Assembly (NCBI RefSeq): GCF_021869535.1
Contig: NW_026262582.1
Coordinates: 56,184,851 to 56,248,850, forward strand
Length of the DNA stretch: 64,000 nucleotides
Direction: 5' to 3'
From: Mytilus californianus
Taxonomy: Eukaryota > Mollusca > Bivalvia > Mytilida > Mytilidae
Below, piece after piece: positions 1-11,912 of this stretch; within the stretch, counting starts at the first letter, position 1; every line of letters starts with the position of its first letter. A program made the position numbers and the translations under genes. The notes beneath the pieces are model-generated. The model worked only from the letters and a program-made list of their open reading frames with translations. It did no database searches and was not told the origin of the DNA.

Positions 1-2
1 GT

Positions 3-1650
3 GTCAAAAGTGCTTCCTGTTTTTTTTCTGCACAGTCATATTTCGAAGAAGGATGTAAAATAGACTTTCTTGATAATACTTTCATGCTTCTTGTGAGTCC
101 TGATGGTAGTTTGAGATCATCATGCAATTCTGGTGGTAACAAACCTTGCTATGCTGTAGAGATTAAATGCCAATACCCTGGTAATGTGTGCAAACCTAAA
201 GTTTACTATGAATTGCCGTATTACTATGTTCCTCAGATTCTCAGTGAGATGGAAGTTTTAGAAACCAACTTAATCATTTTTTCTCTGCTATTGCTTGGAA
301 AGTACAATAGTTTTTGAGGCAGCCTTTGATCGTATGTTATTGGATCAGATAATGTCAAGGATTACTCAATGTTATGGAAAAGCAGATACTAAGTGTTTAA
401 CGAAGCTTCCTTGTGATTTAAAGGAATTTCAAGAAAGAATTAAACAGTATTGTAAAGACGATGATCGATTAATTGCAAAAGTATCCTCAGTAGTTGCTAA
501 AACTTGTGGTCATGGTGAAGTGTCATCTGATGAAAATGACGCAAAATATAATCATCATAAATCATCCCAGCCGATATCCATGCAAAGTTGTACAGTTTCA
601 GATTTAAATAAAACTGTTTATGAAATTATGGAAAATGTCAAAGAATCATAAAGATTTACACGGCACATAGCAACCGAAGTGGTAGTTTATCTTATATCGG
701 ATCTCAACCAATCACAGATACTAAAAAGGCAACAGTCTGTCCCAATCGAGTATGCCATGAAAGGATATTGTATGATGTAGCAAGGAACATGGTAAATGAC
801 ATACTTGAAAAATGTTCTAACGGAGGGTTGTATGTTTCTGTCATTTCTTTTGATGGCCAACGGTACACATTTGCTGTTCGTTCAGCAAACAATGAACCAC
901 TTACCCTACCGCAGCTGATGAAATATATGTACAAACAAGCTCAAAGCACAAATAAATCTGATATGTTGAAACACATGAAACAGATTTATTTAGTACCTAA
1001 GCGTAATACCCGCAAAGAAGCATTTGAATTGATAGACAATCAAGTCTAAGAAAAAAGTCATGATTGTTGATGGCAAAGAAGTTAAGACAACCATCTCTAC
1101 ATTATGGAAGAAAAAATAAACCCCATACCTTTTACAAACGTCAAGTACTGTTGCAGTATTTTTTTAATTACTGATAAGACAGTGGAAAACAAAGAAATAG
1201 CTGAGGAACAGGAAACCTCAAGAAAAGAGTTCCTTGAAAACCTTCCGGAAAATATTGCTCCCCTTATAATAAAGAAAACGACATACTTCAACAGGTAACA
1301 AATGAACTAGATATCTCTTCACAGTAAGTCGATAACATGTTTCAAACACATATTTCTGCTGATCATGAGTTAAGGAATATTTTTCATGACGATGATTTGC
1401 ATTTACAGATAAATGAAGCTGTTTGCGATACAAAGACCTATAGATCATAACTCACTAAATGACGATAGTGTAGAGAGTAGCAATCCAAGTTATTGATATA
1501 AAAAAAAAAACATCAGAGTAATTAAAGATGATGAATTCATTAAGATGTTGTCTGCACTTCAAATTGACGGCAAAGTTTAAAAAAATAAATGGGAATCAAT
1601 TGGTTTGTCACAGTTTAAAACTAAATTCCAAAGTATTGAAGAAATAAGAA
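3..1650 (+). pseudogene. Broken YqaJ-type nuclease-like gene (fossil)
   Basis: A continuous protein-like signal runs through several frames. The first frame (3 to about 275) carries SPDGSL, then AVEIKC and YYYVPQILSEM. This matches the PD...ExK core and following Tyr/Gln motif of YqaJ-like exonucleases in the PD-(D/E)xK superfamily. A frameshift in a T run near 275-280 moves the signal to the next frame (about 280-651, with FEAAFDRML and CGHGEVSSDEN). A second shift near 650 leads to VCHERILYDVARN, FDGQRYTFAVRSANNEPL and LVPKRNTRKEAF, ending at a stop at 1047-1049. More degraded pieces follow (ENDILQQVTNELD near 1275; DDEFIKMLSALQIDGKV near 1530). No start codon or promoter is visible, and the gene is cut by the window edge. 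I recall multicopy uncharacterised mollusc proteins of this type. At least three frameshifts and several stops make it non-functional. Whether it belonged to a large transposon or a host gene family cannot be told here. Confidence 0.6.
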
Positions 1651-2061
1651 AATATTTCTAAAGAGTAGAAATTCAAGTTTGTAATGAAATCAATAACTGA
1701 TTTTCTAAAGGCTTAACACATTAGGCTTGCTGTTTTATGGACAAAATACAAATTATCAGACTTCATGTATAGTCTTGTAAATCAGCCAGAAGCCGTATGA
1801 CAAGATCAAAACCCTTGAAAAATCTGTAATGCTTAAAAACTCTGCTTGATGTCTATTTCAAAGTTTCCCAAGGAAGTTTTGAATATTGTTTATGCAGGAC
1901 ACATATTTCCCACTGAAGAACTGAAATGGAGAAACAACATGCTGTTTGTACGATCAAGACATATTGAAGGCTTGATACACACATTCAATGGTATTCTTAA
2001 TCAGAATGCGTATCGAATCTTTATATACACAAAACACAACATAGAAAACTAAAGCCTGAGC
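1651..2061. other. No supported gene; possible last traces of the fossil
   Basis: Mostly AT-rich sequence. A 68-codon open stretch at 1846-2052 could be a further piece of the upstream fossil, because it lies in the same orientation, but I recognise no motif in it. Confidence 0.3.
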
Positions 2062-2170
2062 AATACGAACCCCACCAAAAACTGGGGGAGGTGCTATAGA
2101 AGAGTAAGCACATCCTGCTCCACATGTGGCATCGTCGTGTTGCTCAAGTAAGTACAAACCCGGTGACAGT
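2062..2170 (+). repeat. Interspersed repeat H, copy 1
   Basis: Contains the block aagcacatcctgctccaca followed by cgtcgtgttgctca. The same ordered block recurs at 13496-13622 (same strand) and, shorter, at 45712-45785 (opposite strand). It is a dispersed repeat I recognise from mussel sequence. Function unknown. Confidence 0.6.
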
Positions 2171-2220
2171 CTAATTCTGTAGGTCACATTCATCACATCG
2201 TCCATTATATAAAATAAAGA

Positions 2221-2668
2221 GCTGCGCCATGAGCGCATGATACGCCCGTCACTTTTTCAAAGAATAAAGTTCCATAATTCCTCAATGTCATATCAGAAAT
2301 TTATAAAAAAAACTAAAGGGAGGTTATTTTAATAGATATAAATCAATCACCAAAGTTTCATGAAAACTGCTCGAAGCACTTTTGAGTTATTGTCCAAAAA
2401 ACGGGAAAATCCGCCCTTTTTTATGAATAAAATCCCACAACTCGGAAACGTAAAATCTTAGATTTATAAAAATCGAAAAGTATCTCACGTCAATAGATAT
2501 AAACAAGTCACCAAAGTTTCATGAAAACTGCTCAAAGCAGTTTTGAGTTATTGTCTGAAAACTGGAAATCCCCCTTTTTTAATGAATAAAACCCGATAAC
2601 TCGGAAACGTACAATCTAAAATTTATAAAAATCGAAAGGGAGTTCATGTCAATAGATATAAACAATTC
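2221..2668 (+). repeat. Short relative of the satellite-bearing element at 40.6 kb
   Basis: Starts with a 30-bp head (gctgcgccatgagcgcatga, then tacgcccgtc) that differs at one base from 40600-40629. It is followed by tandem units with a ~171-bp period (caccaaagtttcatgaaaac at 2348 and 2519), diverging in a third copy near 2667. The internal units are not obviously the same sequence as those at 40.6 kb, but the layout (shared head, then tandem units mentioning stretches of plain T or A) is the same. No matching tail is visible here. Confidence 0.6.
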
Positions 2669-2679
2669 ACATACAACGC

Positions 2680-3020
2680 CACTTGAACTGTTTTCCACAT
2701 TTGGTACATGTTAGAAGTCTACCATTATAAATGGCATTGGTGTGTTCTTTGAGAGAGCATTTAAAAGAAAGAACTAGATTGCATACTGGACATTATAGGT
2801 GGACGAGCTTCTTTTATCGTTTTTGCGTCCTTGACACGTATTCTGATGGTTTAACAAAGATTTTTTTATACTATAAAATAGCGTAACATAATAAATCTTT
2901 CCAGTACGAGAAGAGGCAACGTGACCCTTGTAATTCCAAAGTCTTTCAAATCCTTTTTGACAAACATAACAGTTGTACTTAAACACCTTTTCATGTATTG
3001 TTTTTACATGTATCAGCATT
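2680..3020 (-). pseudogene. Decayed C2H2 zinc-finger fragment
   Basis: Read on the minus strand, the segment begins with a linker-like HEKVFKYNC and a finger core C-x2-C-x12-H (YNCYVCQKGFERLWNYKGH). The second zinc-binding His is missing. A second finger has lost its cysteines but keeps KKSLLNHQNTC. After a stop and a frame change a third partial finger appears, CTKCGKQF, ending at a stop near 2685. C2H2 fingers bind nucleic acid through Cys2-His2 zinc sites, and none here is complete. No upstream exon or promoter was recognised; 3021-3505 has only short unrelated open stretches. It may be a processed or duplicated fragment of a zinc-finger gene, or a diverged exon. The former is more likely given the missing ligands. 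Confidence 0.5.
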
Positions 3021-3505
3021 CCATACTTTTGTTATTGGTTGAAAATTGGCAAACATCGTATTAAAATTCTTTTGGCCAGGTGAGCTAAAATTCAAATATT
3101 TGCAAATCTTTTGTGCAAATGAGTAAAGTTCCCCGTGTTTTCTCGTGCAAAGCAAGACTTTGATAGTTAGTTGTAAAGCGTTTTTATTGTAAATTAGAAT
3201 ACTGGCAGAAGAAATATATGTATTCATGAAGATCAGGCAGGTTTATGGGGTCAAAGGTCAAATAAGAAAATGATTTTTTTGGGGTCTGACATTCATTTCT
3301 AACACAGTATAATTCAAATAGTATATGCTTTATGGGCATTTATTTGGTTTTAATAAATCACACAGAGTCCCTACCGAAACAATTCCTATCACAAACACTC
3401 CCGTTATTACTTCCAAGAGCATATTTTATACATATATGGTAGCTACATGTACAATGAAACTTTATATCAGAATGGCTATAATATAGTGCTTTTCTTTCGT
3501 AGCCA
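3021..3505. other. AT-rich spacer, nothing recognised
   Basis: I see no conserved coding segment, RNA or repeat here before the large array begins. Confidence 0.5.
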
Positions 3506-6500
3506 AGTTCTGTGCTACGTTGGATTAACCTGACCATCTTGTTCATGCTATATTTTATTGACATTGCCATCTTGTTCGTGCTACATTTGATTAACATTGC
3601 CATCTTGTTTGTACTACATTGGATCAACATTATCATCTTGTTCGTGCTACATTGGATTAACATTACCATCTTGTTTGTGCTACATTGGATTAACATTACC
3701 ATCTTGTTTGTGCTACATTGGATTAACCTGACTATCTTGTTCGTGCTACATTTGATTAGCATTGACATCTTGTTCGTGCTACATTGGATTAACCTGACCA
3801 TCTTGTTTGTGTTACATAGGATTAACTTTACCATCTTGTTCGTGCTACATTGGATTAACTTTACCATCTTGTTTGTGTTACATTGGATTAACTTTACCAT
3901 CTTGTTTGTGCTGCATTGGATTAACCTTATCATTTTGTTCGTGCTACATGTACATTGGATCAACATTATCATCTTGTTCGTGCTACATTGGATTTGCATT
4001 ACCATCTTGTTATTGCTCCATCTTGTTCGTGCTACATTGGAGTAACCTTTCCATCTTGTTATTGCTACATTGGATTAATTATGCCATCTTGTTCGTGCTA
4101 CATTGAATTAACCTGACCATCTTGTTCGTGCTACATTAGATTAACCTGACCATCTTGTTTGTGCTACATTGGATTAACGTTAACATCTTGTTCGTGCTAC
4201 ATTGAATAAACCTGACCATCTTGTTCGGACTACATAAGATTAACCTGACCATCTTGTTTGTGCTACATTGGATTAACTTTAACATCCTGTTCGTGCTACA
4301 TTGGATTAACCTGACCATCTTGTTTGCGCTACATTGGATTATCTTTACCATCTTGTTCGTGCTACATTGGAATAATCTTATCATCTTGTTCGTGCTACAT
4401 TGGATTAACCTGACAATCTTGGCTACATTAGATTAACCTTACCATCTTTTTTTGTGCTACATTGAATTAACTTAACCATCTAGTTCGTGCTACATTGGAT
4501 TCACCTTACCATCTTGTTCGTGTGACATTGGATAAACGTGACCATTTTGTTTGTGCTACATTGGATTAACTTTACCATCGTGTTAATGCTACATTGGATT
4601 TACAATACCATCTTGTTCGTGCTGCATGTACGTTGGATTAACATTACCATCTGGTTCGAGCTACTTTGGATTAACATTACCATCTTGTTTGTGCTAAATT
4701 GGATTAACATTACCATCTTGTTTGTGCTACATTGGATAAGCATTAACATCTTGTTTGTACTAAATTGGATTAACCTGGCCATCTTGTGTCTGCTACATTG
4801 GATTAACCTTACCATCTTGTTTGTGCTACATGTAGATTGGATCAACATTATTATCTTGTTCGTGCTACATTGGATTAACCTAACCATTTTGTTCGTGCTA
4901 CATTAGATTAACTTTAACATCTTGTTCGTGCTACATTGGATTAACCTGACCATCTTGTTTGTGCTTCATTTGATTATCTTTACCATCTTGTTCGTGCTAC
5001 ATTGGAATAATCTTATCATCTTCTTCGTGCTACATTGGATTAACCTTACCATCTTTTTTGTGCTACATTGGATTAACTTTACCATCTAGTTCGTGCTACA
5101 TTGGATTCACGTTACCATCTTGTTCGTGCAACATTGGATAAACGTGACCATCTTGTTTGTTCTACATTGGATTAACCTTACCATCTTGTTATTGCTACAT
5201 TGGATTAATCATGCCATCTTGTTCGTGCTACATTGAATTAACCTGACCATCTTGTTCGTGCTACATTAGATTACCCTGAACATCTTGTTTGTGCTACATT
5301 GGATTAACTTTAACATCTTGTTCGTGCTACATTGGATTAACCTGACCATCTTGTTTGTGCTACATTGGATTAACCTGACCATCTTGTTCGTGCTACATTG
5401 GATAAACATTACCATCTTGTTCGAGCTACTTTGGATTAACATTACCATCTTGTTTGTGCTACATTGGATCAACATTATCATCTTGTTTGTGCTACATTGG
5501 ATAAGCATTAACATCTTGTTTGTACTAAATTGGATTAACCAGGCCATCTTGTGTGTGCTACATTGGATTAACCTTACCATCTTGTTTGTGCTACATGTAG
5601 ATTGGATCAACATTATTATCTTGTTCGTGCTACATTGGATTAACCTAACCATTTTGTTCGTGCTACATTAGATTAACTTTAACATCTTGTTCGTGCTACA
5701 TTGGATTAACCTGACCATCTTGTTTGTGCTTCATTTGATTATCTTTACCATCTTGTTCGTGCTACATTGGAATAATCTTATCATCTTCTTCGTGCTACAT
5801 TGGATTAACCTTACCATCTTTTTTTGTGCTACATTGGATTAACTTTACCATCTAGTTCGTGCTACATTGGATTCACGTTACCATCTTGTTCGTGCAACAT
5901 TGAATAAACGTGACCATCTTGTTTGTGCTACATTGGATTAACCTTACCATCTTGTTATTGCTACATTGGATTAATCATGCCATCTTGTTCGTGCTACATT
6001 GAATTAACCTGACCATCTTGTTCGTGCTACATTAGATTACCCTGACCATCTTGTTTGTGCTACATTGTATTAACTTTAACATCTTGTTCGTGCTACATTG
6101 GATTAACCTGACCATCTTGTTTGTGCTACATTGGATTAACCTGACCATCTTGTTTGTGCTTCATTTGATTATCTTTACCATCTTGTTCGTGCTACATTGG
6201 AATAATCTTATCATCTTCTTCGTGCTACATTGGATTAACCTTACCATCTTTTTTTGTGCTACATTGGATTAACTTTACCATCTAGTTCGTGCTACATTGG
6301 ATTCACGTTACCATCTTGTTCGTGCAACATTGGATAAACGTGACCATCTTGTTTGTGCTACATTGGATTAACCTTACCATCTTGTTATTGCTACATTGGA
6401 TTAATCATGCCATCTTGTTCGTGCTACATTGAATTAACCTGACCATCTTGTTCGTGCTACATTAGATTACCCTGACCATCTTGTTTGTGCTACATTGGAT

Positions 6501-7430
6501 TAACATTACCATCTTGTTCGAGCTACTTTGGATTAACATTACCATCTTGTTTGTGCTACATTGGATCAACATTATCATCTTGGTCGGGCTACATGAGAAT
6601 TGGATTAACTTTACCATCTTGTTTGTGTTACATTGGATTAACCTGACCATCTTGTTTGTGCTTCATTGGATTAACCTTATCATTTTGTTCGTGCTACATG
6701 TAATTGGATCAACATTATCATCTTGTTCGTGCTATATTGGATTAGCATTACCATCTTGTTTGTGCTCCATCTTGTTCGTGCTACATTGGACTAACCTTAC
6801 CATATTGTTTTTGCTACATTGGATTAATCTTGCCATCTTGTTCGTGCTATATTGAATAAACCTGACCATCTTGTTCGTGCTACATTAGATTAACCTGACC
6901 ATCTTGTTTGTGCTACATTGGATTAACTTTAACATCCTGTTCGTGCTACATTGGATTTACCTGACCATCTTGTTTGTGCTACATTGGATTAACTTTACCA
7001 TCTTGTTCGTGCGACATTGGATAAACGTGACCATCTTGTTTGTGCTACATTGGATTAACTTTACCATCTTTTCATGCTACATTGGATTAACCTTACCATC
7101 TTGTTTGTGTTACATTGGATTAACATGACCATCTTGTTCGTTCTTCGTTTGATTAACATTACCATCTTGTTTGTGCTACATTGGATTAGCATTACCATCT
7201 TGTTTGTGCTACATTGGATTAACCTTACCATCTTGTGTGTGCTATATTGGATTAACCTTACCATCTTGTTTGTGCTACATGTAGATTGGATCAACTTTAT
7301 TATCTTGTTCGTGCTACATTGGATTAACCTTACCATTTTGTTCGTGTTACATTGGATTAACCTTGCTATCTTGTCAGTGCTACATTGGATTAACCTGATC
7401 ATCTTGTTCGTGTTACATTGGATTAGTATT
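3506..7430. repeat. 33-bp minisatellite array (~3.9 kb, ~120 units)
   Basis: The repeat unit is about 33 bp: ccatcttgttcgtgctacat then tggattaacctga. Variation is concentrated in a few positions: the tail (aacctga / aacttta / aacatta) and gttcg / gtttg. Because 33 is a multiple of three, both strands stay open for long runs. The plus strand reads as an 11-residue LFVLHWINLTI repeat and the minus strand as MVRLIQCSTNK. I judge these not to be genes. Irregular units (ctacatgta insertions near 3945, 4830, 5595, 6697 and 7278; truncated tgctccatcttg units near 4015 and 6766) mark longer duplicated blocks. A marker unit with gtgcttcatttgattatc occurs at 4961, 5726 and 6156, giving block offsets of 765 and 430 bp. 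Confidence 0.95.
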
Positions 7431-7439
7431 ATTTGCTCA

Positions 7440-8190
7440 AAGCAAAAAGGATCAGACACAAGTAAAACATACTTAATAAGTCTTCTCCATAATAGAATAA
7501 ATATAACAATACAAATTGAATATGAGCATGCATTATATAATATAAATAACATAAATATTACTAAACTATACTGTAAAAAAAGGGGATGAAGGAACGAACG
7601 ACAGAGATTAGGATGATGATGTGCGTTTTACCTATGTTGATATACTACGAGGAATCTTTTTGGTCTCTCTTTCAAAATTTAAGACTTGTTTAATAATTTG
7701 CACATTTTGATCATAGGAAAGAGTTTCTTTTCCTAAAACCAATACTTTAAAGCCCAAATTGCAGCCTTGGGGAAGCCGGCTGAGAATATTAAACAGAATA
7801 GCCCTTTCATTTAAATAGAAAGGACAATCAAAGAAAAAATGGCGCATGTCCTCAATATCCAATCCACATTTACATGTTAGCTATAAACAAGTCCCAATTC
7901 AAGAAAGTTGCCGAACATATAAATTGGGTTAAGATTATATTCAATTTTCTAGGACCATATAAATAATGTTGAGATTGATTCTCATTGCGAATTTCTTGGT
8001 TTTTTAATCCTATTTTGAATTTTGATAATGAGTCTACATTTCGGACAGACATGTTCAGATTATTCCAAAATTTAATGGTTGAGGGGATAAATGATTGGGA
8101 AGTCAGTGTCAGCCTGCAAAATGGTAAATTAATATATTGTCCATTTCGCAAGTGATATTGTGTTGTACTTTGAATTTTAGGGGGGACAAG
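7440..8190 (-). pseudogene. 5'-truncated LINE (CR1/Jockey-like) ORF2 3' end
   Basis: On the minus strand from about 8190 the reading is TTQYHLRNGQYINLPFCRLT then SFIPSTIKFWNNL, a pattern typical of the C-terminal region of non-LTR retrotransposon polyproteins. It continues to YGPRKLNIIL and ATFLNWDLF, then a stop or frame break near 7870. The next frame gives CKCGLDIEDMRHFFFDCPFY, a C-x-C...H...C zinc-knuckle-like end usual for such LINEs, and stops near 7632. The probable 3' untranslated tail runs from 7631 to about 7440. Endonuclease and reverse-transcriptase domains are absent, consistent with 5' truncation on insertion. The fragment lies between the main minisatellite array and its outlying units, so it probably inserted into the array. 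No clear target duplication can be separated from the repeat itself. Confidence 0.7.
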
Positions 8191-8197
8191 ACTTCAT

Positions 8198-8318
8198 AAA
8201 TATTGGATTAATATTACCATCTTATTCGTGCTTCATAGGATAAATATTACAATCTGTACATTGGATTTGATTTACCATCTTGTTCGCGTTACATTGGATG
8301 AACATTACCATCTTGTAG
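8198..8318. repeat. Outlying units of the 33-bp minisatellite
   Basis: Four diverged units (for example tttaccatcttgttcgcgtt followed by acattggatgaacattacca) resume after the LINE fragment in the same orientation as the main array. They are more diverged than the array core, as expected for an array edge. Confidence 0.8.
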
Positions 8319-8590
8319 CAAAGGAACGAATCAAGGAGGAACAAATATTTATGTTGAACCAAAGTTTTTAACTTTTTCAATAGATACCAGAGAAATCGAG
8401 CAAATGGAACCTTGTAAGGTGTGACTTTTGCAGGAGTTACAAAGGAAAAAACAAGTATAAAGTATATCAAAACAAAAGCAATGTAAAAGGTATGCGCTAG
8501 GTACTTCATACGTTTTTAATCATGTAAATTGGTATATAATACACCGTATTCGCTGCGCCTCAATGAGATGTAACTTCATAATTATTATAG

Positions 8591-8746
8591 AATAACTAAT
8601 CGAAGAATTCAAATAGAGAAAAATATTCAACGAGTGACCGAACAACACATTAATTCACGAATGCGCGTAGCGCATGAGTTAATTATCAGTGCTGTTCGGT
8701 CACGAGTTGAATATTTTTCGATATTTGAATTCTTTGATTAGTTATT
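8591..8746. repeat. 156-bp near-perfect hairpin element
   Basis: Left arm aataactaatcgaagaattc onward is matched by the reverse complement of the right arm ending gttatt at 8746. The arms are about 57 bp with only a few mismatches. The centre is itself palindromic (ttaattca...tgagttaa around atgcgcgtagcgcat). Such structures fit a foldback-type MITE. No flanking duplication was identified with confidence. Confidence 0.8.
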
Positions 8747-11034
8747 CTTTTTATTACATTGGCAAAGAGCTTTTTTAAATGCAATTAATGTAGAAAATGT
8801 AAGGAACTATATCTTTTTTCTACGCATTCACAATTTGTTTTGATCCGACGTTATCGACGTCTTGACAACGCCTATTGTTGTATGACGTCAGAGAGTGAAA
8901 TAACCACGTTTATTTCACATGTGAAATTATCGGTTTTTATTTGACTGGGAAATCAATGTAATTCATTGCTACCAATGTAATAAAAGTTGTTATTGCATGA
9001 TACAGTGAATAAAGAACTATATCAACGTCTTTTACAATGTTTTGAACAAGTAAAACTGTAACAGTAATTATATACAACATCACATTGCTATATAGTAACA
9101 ATAACTAAAGTATGGAACGTTGGAGACATAGTGGCAGCTTACTCAATATTTTTTGCATTCGACTTTAATTATCTGAGTTAATTTGCATATAAATTACATG
9201 ACAGTCATACTAGTGCCAGTAATAAGTTATGACAGATAATGGGCGAACAATGTGTTTAAAACGACGCCATTAGGCTGATTTAAGGATAGTTGAAAGCCAA
9301 TAAAATTCACGTAACTGCTTCCGCTCGGATGCCCTTATCAAGTTCATTCAGACAAGCCTCTTATCAAGACGACAAAAAAAAATCAACGATGTCGTGAGAC
9401 CTAACACTGATCTCATAGATAGTCAATTTGTCAAGATTATTTTGGGGTTAGATCAGTTAAACATATCTTGGTCTATCAAGATAATTTACTTTTATGTCTG
9501 CTCTCTTTCACACACATCGTATTATTTAAAAATCTTTGAAAAACCTTTTGAATTTCAATTGAAATTTGTTATTCCAATGCAAAGCACAGAAAATCCATAC
9601 ATCTAATTTAATTTATGAAATACCAACACATTTATAAATGAAGTGATATATGAGTGTATATTTATAAGTGACGATGATCCTGACTTGTTTAATAATTTTT
9701 CTGTGCGAGAAAAATTAAGCCGAAATAACACGTACACAAACGAGTAAGCAAGCAAATAACACAAAATAAGTACTAGTATATGTGCTTAGAAAATTTACAG
9801 AAAAAAGTGGTTACTTTTTTTCATTTATTTTGGCATGAAATATTTCTTAATAATTTTATAAACTCTCATACATGAGGTGTTTATGACATTTTATTTATTC
9901 ATTGCACGAAAGATTTTTAGAAAAGATAGATAGACGTTTAAAATGTCGCTATTGTAAAATTGATTCAGCGAAAATCGGCCTACCTCTTTTAAGCTACATA
10001 TTGTTTTTTCAATTTCCAATTTAACTCTCTTAGTTCTTTCTAATTTGTATTTTGAATCTCCTTGTTGAGGTACTGTTTTGTATCATTAACGTTTTATTTA
10101 TCTCCCATCAAAGGTTCGTGTATAATCTCTTGCTTTTAAAATAAAAGTTTGTATTTCAAACAAAGAACATGTCAAAATAGAATTACAGAAAGATCTTTTC
10201 ATTTTCTGCTTCATGTTTAGAGGAATTAGTTAACGATATTATTCAAATTATACAGAACTAAGCTGATATTGACGAAAATCTGCGGTTGGTGATCTTGTAG
10301 ACAATCTGAAGAATATGGGATAGAAATACCATGCTAAAAGTCAATCGTGTGACAAATGCATATTAAGTTATTGTAAAGGCCAGTGGAGTTGTGAATCAAG
10401 TCAAAAGGTAAGTGTCAATGGTTTTATTCCGCCGTTTTTGTTTTTCCGTTAAACCTTGAATAGTGTAGATCTAACTGGATCCCTTTTAAAAGTCAGCTCG
10501 ATGAAAATATCAATTTGTTCATATTTCACCGTAATCAGATTCAGCTTTAATAAGTAAAGTGCCGTCCATTTTTTAATATCACATAAAAAAAAATATTAAT
10601 GAACACTCCTTTAGATATCGCAAAATCAAGAAGTCTGAGAAGGATGCTCAGAAGTTCAGTAATGCACTTTATTGAACATTTATATATATATACAGTTTCT
10701 TTATCTCAATACTATCGTCTCTTTAATGAAACAAATTTAGATATATATATATATTAAAATATGTAACTTGTAATGGTAAGATAAGTTATAATGCATTTTC
10801 ATTATTTCCAATATATTAACTGGCTTCAAATTTGTATTATAGTTAGGTACTTCAAGCTTATCTATGAGTGAAAAAATGAAAGACATGTTTAAATGAAGCA
10901 TGATATTTCATTTCTGTTTTTTTTTTCTAATAATAAAACTTCACCAAGTTTCAAACAAGGGTGAACATATCACATATCACATCTATGCTGAATGAACGAA
11001 TGGGTCATTGGGGGTAATCGGATGTGGAACAATA
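8747..11034. other. 2.3 kb without a recognised gene
   Basis: AT-rich sequence with a TATA microsatellite near 10680-10755 and two CRE-like tgacgtca-type blocks near 8850-8890. Short open stretches (for example 9394-9606) show no motif. I see nothing else supportable. Confidence 0.5.
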
Positions 11035-11312
11035 TCCTTCAACATACCTGTCCTAAGTCAGGAGCCTGTTGTTCAGTGGTTGTCGTTTGTTAATAAGTGT
11101 TTCTCGTTTCTCGTTTTATAAATAGATTATACCGTTGGTTTTCCTGTTTGAATTGTTTTACACTAGTCATGTTGGGGCCCTTTGTAGCTTGCTGTTCGGT
11201 GTGAGCAAAGGCTCCGTGTTGAAGGCCGTACTTTGACCTATAATTGTTAACTTTTTACACATTGCGACTTGGATGGAGAGTTGTCTCATTGGCACTCATA
11301 CCACATCTTCTG
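11035..11312 (+). repeat. Interspersed repeat A, subfamily A1
   Basis: Contains the ordered landmarks cctgtcctaagtcaggagcc, gtttctcgtttctcg, ggggcccttt, ctccgtgttgaaggccgtac and ggagagttgtctcattggca, ending catacc acatcttct. The same order recurs at 14353, 19005, 37985 (reverse) and 60085 (reverse). I recognise this as an abundant mussel repeat. It has no coding capacity. Confidence 0.85.
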
Positions 11313-11765
11313 ATTTATATTTATGTCCAACAGGGAGAGGAGTTCATTTGCAGGACCCATGAATGAAATTCCTCAGGAAATCAAACATATTTTTGATCTG
11401 ATATTATACCGAATAAGAGTTCAAAAAAATATGGAAAGGTGCTTAAATATGCATGAAGTATTTTTCAAAAAGGGGTTCCATCAAACTTTCAGTTTAAATC
11501 CGAAATGTATATTGTGGAAGATTATTCATGTTAATTGTTCAGATTTTAATTTTGATTTTAGCCAGGAAGGGAATAAAATGACCCTATCCATACTGAAAAC
11601 ATTATTGCTCTCATAAATGCTTGTTATGACCTTTAAAAATCAGGCCCCAAGAAACCATATCGATATCAGTTCCAGTTGCAAAATCTTTATAAAACTCCTA
11701 TATCTGTTTTACGTAATGCCACGACCCACGTAAGAAACATCTAATTGAGATATATAGTTGGCGTA

Positions 11766-11912
11766 CTTTATATTGCTTTTTTCAATATCAAACCTCAACC
11801 AATATAATCCCTCGGGCATAGCTCTTGGGATAATATTGGTGTAACATAGCTCTTAATTGGGATTATATTGGCCTCTCGGGTTGATATGGATGTTATATTA
11901 AAAAAGCCAAAT
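11766..11912. repeat. Imperfect inverted-repeat (hairpin) element
   Basis: ccaatataatccc near 11797 is mirrored by gggattatattgg near 11859. Outer arms gcttttttcaatat and the complement of atattaaaaaagc extend the symmetry. Total about 147 bp, imperfect; probably a small MITE. Confidence 0.5.

Noticed and set aside
3506..7430. CRISPR array
   Set aside because: Units are contiguous and diverged without unique spacers, and the genome is eukaryotic.
3358..7589. Long open frames on both strands (11-residue LFVLHWINLTI and MVRLIQCSTNK repeats)
   Set aside because: They follow exactly the 33-bp minisatellite, occur on both strands at once, and have no start context, signal or domain; they are by-products of a period divisible by three.
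11323..11616. 97-codon open frame after a repeat A copy
   Set aside because: No recognisable motif; its start lies just past the repeat end and composition is typical of AT-rich chance frames.
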